Source: Pseudomonadota bacterium | Lineage (GTDB): Bacteria; Pseudomonadota; Alphaproteobacteria; Caulobacterales; Aquidulcibacteraceae | DNA length: 5,579 bases | Direction: 5' to 3' | Assembly (NCBI GenBank): GCA_023461135.1 | Contig: JAEWNX010000155.1 | Span: forward strand, 1 to 5,579 | Position numbers and translations under genes: made by a program | Notes under the pieces: model-generated | Told to the model about the DNA's origin: nothing | The model's input: only the letters and a program-made list of their open reading frames with translations | The model's database searches: none | Part shown: positions 1 to 5,579 of the stretch, in pieces | How the letters are laid out: the number at the start of each line of letters is the position of its first letter | Position numbering within the stretch: position 1 is the first letter of the stretch

Positions 1-2528
1 AACTCTTCGATGTGGATCGAGGTGAACACGTCGTCTTTGACGATGCGTTCGCTGATCAGGATCGAGGCCTCGAAGTTGTAGCCGTTCCACGGCATGAACG
101 CGACGAGCACGTTGCGGCCGAGCGCCAGCTCGCCGAGGTCCGTCGACGGGCCGTCCGCGACAATGTCGTCAGCCTTCACGACGTCGCCGACCTTCACGAT
201 CGGGCGCTGCGTGATGCAGGTGTTTTGGTTCGAGCGCTGGAACTTCAGCAGGCGATAGATGTCGACGCCCGGCTTGGTCGGATCCTTCTCGTCCGTCGCG
301 CGTATAACGATACGCTGGCTGTCCACCTGTTCGACGATGCCCGTGCGGCGCGCCGTGATGACGGCGCCCGAGTCACGCGCGACCGTGCCCTCCATGCCGG
401 TGCCCACGATCGGGGCGTCGGCGCGGACAAGCGGGACCGCCTGCTTCTGCATGTTCGAGCCCATCAACGCGCGGTTCGCGTCGTCGTTCTCGAGGATCGG
501 AATGAGCGAAGCGGCAACCGAGACGACCTGCTTGGGCGAAACGTCCATCAGGTCGATTTCTTCGCGCGGGATCAGCATAGCGTCGCCGCTTTCGCGGGCT
601 TGCACGAGATCCTCCGAGAGCTTGCCCTTGTCGTCGAGCTCGGCATTCGCCTGCGCGATCTTGTGCTTGGTCTCCTCCATCGCGGAGAGATAGTGGATCT
701 CTTCGGTCGGCTTGCCGTTCACGACGCGGCGGTATGGGCTCTCGATGAAGCCGTACTTGTTGACGCGCGCGTGCGTCGCCAGCGAGTTGATCAGGCCGAT
801 GTTCGGCCCTTCGGGCGTTTCGATCGGGCAGATGCGGCCATAGTGCGTCGGGTGCACGTCGCGGACTTCGAAGCCCGCGCGTTCACGCGTCAGACCACCC
901 GGGCCCAGCGCCGAGAGACGCCGCTTGTGCGTGATCTCGGACAGCGGGTTGGTTTGGTCCATGAATTGCGAGAGCTGGCTGGAGCCGAAGAATTCGCGCA
1001 CAGCAGCAGCAGCCGGCTTTGCGTTGATCAAGTCGTGCGGCATCACCGTCTCGATATCGACGGAGCTCATGCGTTCCTTGATAGCGCGCTCCATCCGCAG
1101 GTGGCCGATGCGGGACTGGTTCTCCATCAGCTCACCGACAGAGCGCACCCGGCGGTTGCCGAGATTGTCGATGTCGTCGACTTCGCCGCGGCCGTCTCGC
1201 AGGTTCGAGAGCGTGCGCAGCACTTCGAGGATGTCTTCCAGGCGGAGAACGCGGATGGTGTCATCCGTGTCGAGGCCGAGGCGCATGTTCATCTTCACGC
1301 GGCCGACCGCGGAAAGATCATAGCGCTCGCCATCCGAGAAGAGGCCATTGAACAGCACTTCCGCCGTGTCGATCGTGGGCGGCTCGCCCGGACGCATGAC
1401 GCGATAGATGTCGAACAGCGCCTGTTCGCGGTTCTCGTTCTTGTCGAGCTTCAGCGTGTTGCGGATGTACGGGCCATTCGTCACCGGATCGATGTCGAGG
1501 ATGGGCAGTTCGTCGATGCCCGCTTCGATCAGCGTCGCCAGCACCGCTTCACTCAACGCGTCGCCCGCTTCAACGTAGATCTCGCCCGTTTCCGGGTTGA
1601 CGATATCTTCCGCGATGTAGCGGTCGAACAGGTCTTCCGACGGGACCATGATGTCCGCGACGCCGTCCTCGACGAGCTTGTTGGCGAGGCGCGCGGCGAT
1701 CTTCTTACCGGCCTCGGCCACCACTTTGCCCGTCTTCGCGTCGACGAGATCATAGTTCGGCTTCACGCCGCGCCAGCGTTCGGCGCGGTATTTCGTGGTC
1801 CAGCCCGCGCGCGTGCGCTTGTAGATGGACGACGAATAGAACGTCGCGAGAATCTGTTCGCTCGACATGCCGAGCGCGTAGAGCAGCGTTGTCGCCGGCA
1901 GCTTCCGCTTGCGGTCGATGCGGACGAACATCACGTCCTTGGCGTCGAATTCGAAATCGAGCCACGAGCCGCGGTACGGGATCACTCGCGCGGCGAACAA
2001 GAGCTTGCCCGAAGCATGCGTCTTGCCCTTGTCGTGGTCAAAGAAAACGCCCGGAGAACGATGCATCTGAGACACGATCACGCGCTCAGTGCCGTTCACG
2101 ACGAACGTGCCCTTGTCCGTCATCAGCGGGATGTCGCCGAGATAGACGTCCTGTTCCTTGATGTCCTTCACGGACTTCGCGCCGGTCTCTTCGTCCGTTT
2201 CAAAGACAATCAGGCGCAGCTTGACTTTCAGCGGCGCGGCATAGGTCATGTCGCGCTGCTGGCATTCTTCGACGTCGAACTTCGGCTCTTCGAATTCGTA
2301 GCTGACGTATTCCAGCACCGCGCGATCCGAGAAGTCGCGGATCGGAAACACGGACTTGAACACAGCCTGCAGACCTTCATCGATGCGTTCGTAGGAACGC
2401 TGGTCCTTCTGCAGGAATTGATCGTAGGAGCTCTTCTGCACCTCGATCAGGTTCGGCATGCGCCCGGCTTCCGGGATCTTGCCGAAGGATTTGCGGATAC
2501 GCTTCTTACCAGTGAACGACAGAGCCAT
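1..2528 (-). CDS. rpoB: RNA polymerase beta subunit RpoB, N-terminal 842 codons (3' end beyond window)
   Basis: Catalytic beta subunit of DNA-dependent RNA polymerase, acting in the alpha2-beta-beta'-omega core. I translated the whole minus frame and it is open from the ATG at 2526-2528 to the left edge. The start reads [16 protein letters not shown] and is preceded by GGGAAG five bases upstream, a good Shine-Dalgarno. Landmarks in order: [19 protein letters not shown] near residue 145; the rifampicin-binding cluster at residues 515-541 ([22 protein letters not shown], written here as [10 protein letters not shown] then [12 protein letters not shown]); [15 protein letters not shown] at about 569-583; [12 protein letters not shown] at about 811-823. 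Numbering is E. coli +8 at the Rif cluster and +7 near 820. D524, H534 and S539 (E. coli D516, H526, S531) are wild type, so no classic rifampicin-resistance change is seen. Odd: residue 821 is Ala where the family has Asp (E. coli D814). The later lysines of the active centre and the C-terminus lie outside the window. Roughly 500 residues are missing compared with usual alphaproteobacterial length. Confidence 0.99.
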   Translation of the reverse strand, partial: MALSFTGKKRIRKSFGKIPEAGRMPNLIEVQKSSYDQFLQKDQRSYERIDEGLQAVFKSVFPIRDFSDRAVLEYVSYEFEEPKFDVEECQQRDMTYAAPLKVKLRLIVFETDEETGAKSVKDIKEQDVYLGDIPLMTDKGTFVVNGTERVIVSQMHRSPGVFFDHDKGKTHASGKLLFAARVIPYRGSWLDFEFDAKDVMFVRIDRKRKLPATTLLYALGMSSEQILATFYSSSIYKRTRAGWTTKYRAERWRGVKPNYDLVDAKTGKVVAEAGKKIAARLANKLVEDGVADIMVPSEDLFDRYIAEDIVNPETGEIYVEAGDALSEAVLATLIEAGIDELPILDIDPVTNGPYIRNTLKLDKNENREQALFDIYRVMRPGEPPTIDTAEVLFNGLFSDGERYDLSAVGRVKMNMRLGLDTDDTIRVLRLEDILEVLRTLSNLRDGRGEVDDIDNLGNRRVRSVGELMENQSRIGHLRMERAIKERMSSVDIETVMPHDLINAKPAAAAVREFFGSSQLSQFMDQTNPLSEITHKRRLSALGPGGLTRERAGFEVRDVHPTHYGRICPIETPEGPNIGLINSLATHARVNKYGFIESPYRRVVNGKPTEEIHYLSAMEETKHKIAQANAELDDKGKLSEDLVQARESGDAMLIPREEIDLMDVSPKQVVSVAASLIPILENDDANRALMGSNMQKQAVPLVRADAPIVGTGMEGTVARDSGAVITARRTGIVEQVDSQRIVIRATDEKDPTKPGVDIYRLLKFQRSNQNTCITQRPIVKVGDVVKADDIVADGPSTDLGELALGRNVLVAFMPWNGYNFEASILISERIVKDDVFTSIHIEE

Positions 2529-2759
2529 CTGTTCTTCCCAATGCGCGCTGCGCTCGAGGCGAATCCCCGGCCATAGGATCCGCGAGCGCGGCGCATGAGC
2601 CGCCTTTCGCCCTCAAATTCGCGTTTCGCGCCGCGAACCCGACCCTTTGTCGAAGCGCCCCGGGCGGTGGGTGCTCCGTTGCGCCCCGCTCAGGAGACGC
2701 CAAATGCCGGAGCCGGAAGCCGCTTTTGGCGGCTCCGGCGTCCGGGTGTTTTGTGCGAG
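2529..2759 (-). other. rplL-rpoB intergenic spacer (231 nt)
   Basis: This is the non-coding spacer between the L7/L12 stop and the rpoB start. In E. coli the equivalent spacer carries a partial attenuator and an RNase III processing site that set the ratio of stalk proteins to polymerase. Here it holds a strong GC-rich hairpin near the rplL end (separate entry) and a smaller inverted repeat, ttcgcg at 2618-2623 with cgcgaa at 2632-2637, of which an overlapping copy at 2625-2630 could also pair. The last bases before rpoB provide its Shine-Dalgarno (2534-2539 on the minus strand). I see no reading frame with family character and no clear promoter. A processing or attenuation role is inferred from position only. 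Confidence 0.7.
2706..2739 (-). promoter_or_regulatory. Strong hairpin after rplL, possible attenuator or RNA processing site
   Basis: Two alternative stems share the same right arm. One is a perfect 10-bp stem pairing 2706-2715 with 2730-2739 around a 14-nt loop. The other pairs 2712-2716 and 2718-2723 with 2729-2739, giving 11 bp with one bulged A and a 5-nt loop. They arise because GCCGGA is directly repeated. The hairpin begins 20 nt after the rplL stop in the direction of transcription. No U-run follows it on the minus strand (the next bases include only ATTTGG), so it is not a standard intrinsic terminator. Position matches the partial attenuator/processing site of other rplL-rpoB spacers; that role is inference. 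Confidence 0.5.
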
Positions 2760-3134
2760 TTACTTCAGATCGACCTTCGCACCGGCTTTTTCAAGTTGAG
2801 CCTTGAACTTTTCGGCATCGGCCTTGTTCACGCCCTCCTTCACCGGCTTCGGCGCGCCTTCGACCAGGTCCTTGGCTTCCTTGAGGCCCAGGCCCGTGAT
2901 CGCGCGCACTTCCTTGATGACTTCGATTTTCTTGTCGCCCGCGGCGGTGAGTTGGACCGTGAACTCGGTCTTCTCTTCAGCCGCAGCGGCCGGAGCGGCG
3001 CCGCCGGCTGCGGCGACAGCCACCGGAGCAGCGGCGGAAACGCCCCACTTTTCTTCCAGCATCTTCGACAGCTCAGCAGCTTCGAGGACGGTCAGCGCCG
3101 AAAGGTCTTCGACGATCTTTTCGAGGTTTGCCAT
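2760..3134 (-). CDS. rplL: 50S ribosomal protein L7/L12
   Basis: Acidic stalk protein of the large ribosomal subunit, present as dimers bound to L10, which recruits and activates the GTPase factors EF-Tu, EF-G, IF2 and RF3. The 124-residue product has the normal family length. It shows an N-terminal dimerisation and L10-binding helix pair (about 1-33, with [19 protein letters not shown]), a flexible Ala/Gly/Pro-rich hinge (about 34-54), and a globular C-terminal domain (about 55-124). The factor-binding helix-turn-helix face with [10 protein letters not shown] and [12 protein letters not shown] lies at about 68-92. The ATG at 3132-3134 is preceded by AGGAAC with a 7-nt spacer. It follows rplJ after 54 nt, the conserved pairing that lets the stalk proteins be made together; several L7/L12 copies are needed per L10, so higher translation than rplJ is expected. 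Nothing is truncated or unusual. Ala/Glu-rich composition is typical. Confidence 0.99.
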   Translation of the reverse strand: MANLEKIVEDLSALTVLEAAELSKMLEEKWGVSAAAPVAVAAAGGAAPAAAAEEKTEFTVQLTAAGDKKIEVIKEVRAITGLGLKEAKDLVEGAPKPVKEGVNKADAEKFKAQLEKAGAKVDLK

Positions 3135-3188
3135 GATCTTTGTTCCTGACGTTTTGTCTGTGTTTTCAATTGAATTGCGGAATGACGG

Positions 3189-3704
3189 TTAGGCGGCGTC
3201 CTTGGTCGCGTAAGCGTTGAGAACGCGGGCCAACTGACCACCAGGCGCTGCGAGCACGCCGGCGATTTTGGTCGCGGGCGCCTGCACCAGGCCGATGATC
3301 TTGCCGCGCAGCTCGTCGAGCGAAGGCAGCGTGGCGATCGCCTGCACGCCTTGCTTGTCCAAGAGCTGGTCGCCGAACAGGCCGCCGAGAATGACGAACT
3401 GTTCCTTTTCCTTAGCGTAAGCGACGGCCACACGAGCGGCGGCGATCGGATCGCTGGAATAGGCGATGGCCGTAGGACCCTTGAACAGGTCAGCGGCGGA
3501 CGCCTTTGGCGTGCCGTCGATGGCCAGTTTCACGAGCCGGTTCTTTACGACTTTGAGCGCCCCGCCTTCGGTACGAAGCCGGTTACGCAGCACCGTCAAT
3601 TCCGCAACGGTCAGTCCGGAATAATGGCCAACGACCATCATCCCGGCCCCGGCGAAGACGCCTTTCAGCGATTCCACCGTTTCGGCCTTCTGAGCACGAT
3701 CCAT
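3189..3704 (-). CDS. rplJ: 50S ribosomal protein L10
   Basis: L10 anchors the ribosomal stalk on 23S rRNA next to L11, carries the L7/L12 dimers on its C-terminal helix, and represses translation of its own mRNA. The 171-residue product is of usual length. The N-terminal rRNA-binding domain spans about 1-130, with VVGHYSGLTVAELTVLRNRLR at about 24-44 and KVVKNRL at 51-57. It is followed by the long amphipathic helix with APATKIAGVLAAPGGQLARVLNAY (about 142-165, written in two parts: APATKIAGVLAAPG and GQLARVLNAY), the docking site for L7/L12 N-terminal domains. The ATG at 3702-3704 has GAGGAG (3711-3716) six bases upstream, an excellent ribosome-binding site. A 10-bp hairpin lies just upstream of that site, and an L10-type leader lies further upstream. 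It is followed by rplL. Confidence 0.99.
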   Translation of the reverse strand: MDRAQKAETVESLKGVFAGAGMMVVGHYSGLTVAELTVLRNRLRTEGGALKVVKNRLVKLAIDGTPKASAADLFKGPTAIAYSSDPIAAARVAVAYAKEKEQFVILGGLFGDQLLDKQGVQAIATLPSLDELRGKIIGLVQAPATKIAGVLAAPGGQLARVLNAYATKDAA

Positions 3705-3719
3705 TGCGGTCTCCTCAGT

Positions 3720-3744
3720 CAGCGCCCGGCCAATCCGGGCGCTG
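3720..3744 (-). promoter_or_regulatory. Hairpin next to the rplJ ribosome-binding site
   Basis: A perfect 10-bp stem pairs CAGCGCCCGG (3720-3729) with CCGGGCGCTG (3735-3744) around a 5-nt loop. In the rplJ mRNA its base ends only three bases before the GAGGAG Shine-Dalgarno, so the site itself is left unpaired. It probably forms the terminal part of the L10 leader that shapes access to the start site. It has no U-tract after it, so it is not a terminator. Function is inferred from position. Confidence 0.6.
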
Positions 3745-3872
3745 TTAGAAGCGCACGCGGACGAGCCGGCCGGTGGTTAAGCCCCCGAACGGCGCGCGAC
3801 CCGCGCACGCACTGTCCCAGGAGCCGGCCTGCGGGAGAGGCCTTGACAGCCACCCCCGAAAAACGTCAGCTT

Positions 3873-3977
3873 CTGTCTATTGCGGGCCCAGAAAGCCAAA
3901 GGCTTTCAAAGATTTAAGCCACGCGCGCGAGGCCCTCACGGGCCGCCACATGCGTAGCGCCTGCAGTCTTGGACAGG
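3873..3977 (-). promoter_or_regulatory. L10 leader RNA (autoregulatory L10-binding element)
   Basis: On the minus strand this region has the hallmark of the ribosomal protein L10 leader upstream of rplJ. CTGTC (3976-3972) can pair with GACAG (3877-3873). Next, TGC-A-GGC (3965-3959) can pair with GCC-C-GCA (3887-3881), leaving an asymmetric internal loop with AAGAC on one side and ATA on the other, the place of the kink-turn that L10 recognises. The strand text GTCCAAGACTGCAGGCG and the inner GGCTTAA match what I recall of the family consensus. Inside the outer helix are two short hairpins: 3931-3935 with 3940-3944, and 3891-3897 with 3901-3907. Binding of L10 or the L10-L12 complex to such leaders represses rplJ-rplL translation in other bacteria. 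The leader probably extends to the rplJ start (3705), since about 150 nt separate the kink-turn from the Shine-Dalgarno. Recognition is by eye, not by covariance model. Confidence 0.83.
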
Positions 3978-4308
3978 TTTCGACGGGTTAACGCCCCGCC
4001 GAACGCGGCGATATGCACGGTTTAGTGTTCGCCCGCAAGGGGGCGAGGCACAATTCTACGTGCTTGGCAAGCCGAGGGTGTCGGCGTGTCCCCAGACCAG
4101 CGGCGGTCCCCGTGCCTAGGAGAAGGACCGCTCTGGCCATGTCTACCAGCGCCCACCGTATATTGGCGTTCCTTCACAGGGGCGCGAGCGCCTAAAACTT
4201 TGATTAGATGGTCGTTTGTCAGTTTTCGTCGCCGGGGATGACGGCCGGCTGCGCCACAGTGAGCGGAAGCAACGATGGACCAACGTGCGGACGCTTCACG
4301 TCGGCGCG
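3978..4308. other. Unassigned hairpin-rich region between the GyrI-like gene and the L10 leader
   Basis: About 330 nt with no credible protein gene on either strand. It contains several compact stems: 3997-4001 with 4006-4010 (tetraloop), 4030-4034 with 4041-4045, and the largest, GCGGTCC at 4103-4109 with GGACCGC at 4125-4131, extended by 4097-4100 with 4133-4136. A short AT-rich patch at 4193-4226 stands out in the GC-rich surroundings and carries an inverted pair aaaact/agtttt. On the minus strand it includes TCTAAT (4208-4203), a possible -10 element, but only GCGACG at 18-nt spacing as a -35, so a promoter for rplJ is possible but not shown. It may be the extended 5' leader of rplJ or hold a separate small RNA. 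I cannot say which strand matters. Confidence 0.5.
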
Positions 4309-4785
4309 CTACTTCTTGATCGGTAGCCAAACTTCCACCGGCCCCTTCCCGGTCGAGTTGAACTCTTCCGAGTAGCGCTCGAAGAAATCCGGCGCGTTCT
4401 CCAACTGCGACAGCTCGCGGCCGGACTGCGGCAGCCATTGCCCGAGCGCGGCCTCGATGGTCTGCCGTATGGCGTTGGGATCGCCATCGTGCGTGAACAC
4501 GGCGTAGTGCTGCGGTGCGATGGAGGCGGAGTCGAACTGGGGGTTGACGGGAGCGAACTCGCCGACCGCAACGCCGGTCAGGTAAGAGAACGCGCCGCCC
4601 TTCAACACATCGAACCAAAGGCCGTAGGCGTCCCCGCCGACGCGCCCGGTGATGAGCGGGACTTGCCCGCGCATCACCGTCCATTGCGTCAGGAATTGCG
4701 ACACCGTCGCCGGCGTAAAGGTCCGGCGCAGCCCCGCAACCGTGAGCGCGCCACGATCGACGAAACGTGGCTGACCGAGCGCCAC
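4309..4785 (-). CDS. Stand-alone GyrI-like / AraC effector-binding domain protein
   Basis: A 158-residue protein that looks like the GyrI-like small-molecule-binding fold, a duplicated SHS2 module. Recognisable family features are YGLWFD and FSYLTGVAV in the middle (about 54-74), YAVFTHDGDP (about 94-103), a helix ending in QWLPQSG (116-122), and the C-terminal FERYSEEF followed by GPVEVWLPIKK (135-158), with Glu136 at the usual pocket position. No helix-turn-helix precedes the domain, and there is no signal peptide or membrane segment, so it is a cytoplasmic single-domain form and not an AraC or MerR regulator. Members of this superfamily bind drug-like ligands, inhibit gyrase (SbmC/GyrI) or hydrolyse cyclopropanoid toxins; which applies here is unknown. 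The start is GTG (4783-4785), 5 nt after the rplA stop and preceded by weak AAGG-type sites, suggesting translational coupling. It is not a usual member of this operon. Confidence 0.82.
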   Translation of the reverse strand: MALGQPRFVDRGALTVAGLRRTFTPATVSQFLTQWTVMRGQVPLITGRVGGDAYGLWFDVLKGGAFSYLTGVAVGEFAPVNPQFDSASIAPQHYAVFTHDGDPNAIRQTIEAALGQWLPQSGRELSQLENAPDFFERYSEEFNSTGKGPVEVWLPIKK

Positions 4786-4790
4786 GCGCC

Positions 4791-5516
4791 TTAGCCTTGC
4801 GCCGTGGCGTTGGCCGGGTCGACGCGCACGCCGGGTCCCATCGTCGTCGACAGGGCGACCTTCTTCACGAAAGTCCCCTTCGCGCCCGACGGCTTGGACT
4901 TGGCGACCGCGTCGATGAACGCCTTCACGTTCTGACGGATCTGCTCTTCGCTGAAGCTCGCCTTGCCGACGCCAGCGTGGATGATGCCGGCCTTCTCGAC
5001 GCGGAATTCAACCGCGCCGCCTTTGGCGTCCGACACGGCCTTCTTCACGTCCATGGTGACGGTGCCGACCTTCGGGTTAGGCATCAGGCCGCGCGGGCCC
5101 AGCACTTTGCCGAGACGGCCCACGAGCGCCATCATGTCGGGCGTCGCGATGAGCCGTTCGAAATCGATCTTGCCGCCATTGACGGTCTCGAACAGGTCTT
5201 CAGCGCCGACGATATCTGCACCTGCGGCCTTGGCTTCTTCAGCCTTCGGCCCACGCGCAAACACCGCAACGCGCGCGGTGCGGCCGGTGCCGTTCGGCAG
5301 CGAGACGACGCCGCGCACTTGCTGGTCCGGGTACTTCGGATCGACGCCAAGGTTCATCGACACTTCGACGGTTTCGTCGAACTTTGCGTTCGCACGTGCC
5401 TTGATGAGCTTCACGGCTTCGTCGAGGGTGTGCAGCTTGCGCGAGTCGATACCGGCGTGGCTCTTTTGCTGGCGCTTTGGCAGCTTCAGCGCCTTGGACT
5501 TCTTTTCTTCAGCCAT
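4791..5516 (-). CDS. rplA: 50S ribosomal protein L1
   Basis: L1 binds 23S rRNA helices 76-78 to form the mobile L1 stalk that handles release of E-site tRNA. In many bacteria it also represses translation of the rplK-rplA mRNA. The 241-residue product has the expected length, with a split domain I (about 1-67 and 160-229) around domain II (about 68-159). The L1 signature [19 protein letters not shown] is at about 131-149, and [16 protein letters not shown] at about 174-189 is also characteristic. The ATG at 5514-5516 is preceded by GTGGAG, which overlaps the last codons and stop of rplK only 6 nt away, so the two are coupled. The Lys-rich N-terminus is normal. Immediately downstream comes the GyrI-like gene rather than rplJ. 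Confidence 0.99.
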   Translation of the reverse strand: MAEEKKSKALKLPKRQQKSHAGIDSRKLHTLDEAVKLIKARANAKFDETVEVSMNLGVDPKYPDQQVRGVVSLPNGTGRTARVAVFARGPKAEEAKAAGADIVGAEDLFETVNGGKIDFERLIATPDMMALVGRLGKVLGPRGLMPNPKVGTVTMDVKKAVSDAKGGAVEFRVEKAGIIHAGVGKASFSEEQIRQNVKAFIDAVAKSKPSGAKGTFVKKVALSTTMGPGVRVDPANATAQG

Positions 5517-5522
5517 GGCGCG

Positions 5523-5579
5523 TTACTCCACCACTTCCACGCCCATCGAACGGGCGGTGCCGGCGATCATCTTCGCCGC
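5523..5579 (-). CDS. rplK: 50S ribosomal protein L11, last 18 codons only
   Basis: Only the C-terminal end is inside the window: AAKMIAGTARSMGVEVVE followed by TAA at 5523-5525. The IAGTARSMG stretch is the characteristic final helix of L11, part of the C-terminal domain that binds the GTPase-associated region of 23S rRNA. Its place directly before rplA, with a 6-nt gap, is the conserved rplK-rplA arrangement. The rest of the gene lies beyond the right edge, so nothing can be said about its start or N-terminal domain. Confidence 0.95.
   Translation of the reverse strand, partial: AAKMIAGTARSMGVEVVE

Noticed and set aside
906..986. Possible rifampicin-resistance changes in RpoB
   Set aside because: The cluster reads as wild type at the main resistance positions (D524, H534, S539). 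The Thr526 and Leu538 differences from E. coli are, as I recall, ordinary in Alphaproteobacteria.
12..2576. Very long plus-strand open frame of 854 codons
   Set aside because: It is exactly antisense to rpoB, whose translation is unmistakable. The frame is rich in Arg, Asp, Ala, Val and His, as expected when a GC-rich gene is read backwards. No family motif is visible.
2595..3149. Plus-strand open frame over the rplL region
   Set aside because: It is antisense to rplL and the spacer, with no recognisable motif. It is a shadow of GC-rich coding sequence.
3351..3917. Plus-strand open frame over rplJ and its leader
   Set aside because: It is antisense to rplJ and runs into structured leader sequence. 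No protein family character is seen.
3976..3996. Plus-strand GGTTTCGACGGG resembling the 5' part of tmRNA
   Set aside because: There is no T-loop or CCA end nearby, no tag reading frame of the ANDNFAEE type, and the same bases on the minus strand belong to the L10 leader flank.
4053..4058. Minus-strand TAGAAT as a -10 element of an rplJ promoter
   Set aside because: It is a good -10 match, but no -35-like sequence occurs at 16-18 nt spacing. The alternative TCTAAT at 4203-4208 has only a half-matching -35, so neither is called as a promoter.
4013..4195. Plus-strand 60-codon frame in the unassigned intergenic region
   Set aside because: It has Arg/Ala-rich composition, no clear ribosome-binding site and no recognisable similarity, and it overlaps several hairpins.
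4022..4684. Minus-strand 220-codon frame overlapping the GyrI-like gene
   Set aside because: It is a different frame from the GyrI-like gene and extremely Arg-rich, with no motif. The overlapping GyrI-like frame has clear family features and a coupled start.

Overview
The window is a stretch of the bacterial ribosomal-protein/RNA-polymerase cluster. Every gene I can support lies on the minus strand, so transcription runs from the right end to the left. Reading that way the order is rplK (C-terminal end only), rplA, a small GyrI-like ligand-binding protein gene, a 604-nt non-coding stretch containing an L10-type leader RNA, rplJ, rplL, a 231-nt spacer with a strong hairpin, and rpoB (first 842 codons; the rest lies beyond the left edge). 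High GC and the RpoB, L7/L12 and L10 sequences point to an Alphaproteobacterium. RpoB and L7/L12 look closest to what I remember of Caulobacterales and relatives; that is recall, not a search result.

Region by region: 5523-5579 is the tail of L11, 4791-5516 is L1, and the two are 6 nt apart. At 4309-4785, starting 5 nt after the L1 stop, is a stand-alone GyrI-like/AraC effector-binding domain protein. This is not a standard member of the operon and is the clearest accessory element here. From 3705 to 4308 there is no convincing gene. Its rplJ-proximal part carries the L10 autoregulatory leader, with a kink-turn-like internal loop closed by pairing of 3972-3976 with 3873-3877, and a strong hairpin just upstream of the rplJ Shine-Dalgarno. 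Its distal part (3978-4308) is GC-rich, hairpin-dense and unassigned. rplJ (3189-3704) and rplL (2760-3134) follow, then the spacer and rpoB (1-2528).

L11 and L1 sit at the L11 and L1 stalks of the 50S subunit, and L10 with L7/L12 forms the factor-recruiting stalk. RpoB is the beta subunit of RNA polymerase. Co-transcription ties ribosome and polymerase synthesis to growth, with L10 or the L10-L12 complex expected to repress its own mRNA through the leader.

Two observations deserve priority. First, codon 821 of rpoB encodes Ala in the motif normally read as NFEDS, where the Asp (E. coli beta D814) belongs to the metal-II region of the active centre. This is either a sequence error or a remarkable polymerase. 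Second, the GyrI-like gene is embedded in the r-protein operon and appears translationally coupled to rplA. I did not find an entirely new multi-gene system. The plus strand holds only long antisense shadows of the GC-rich genes.
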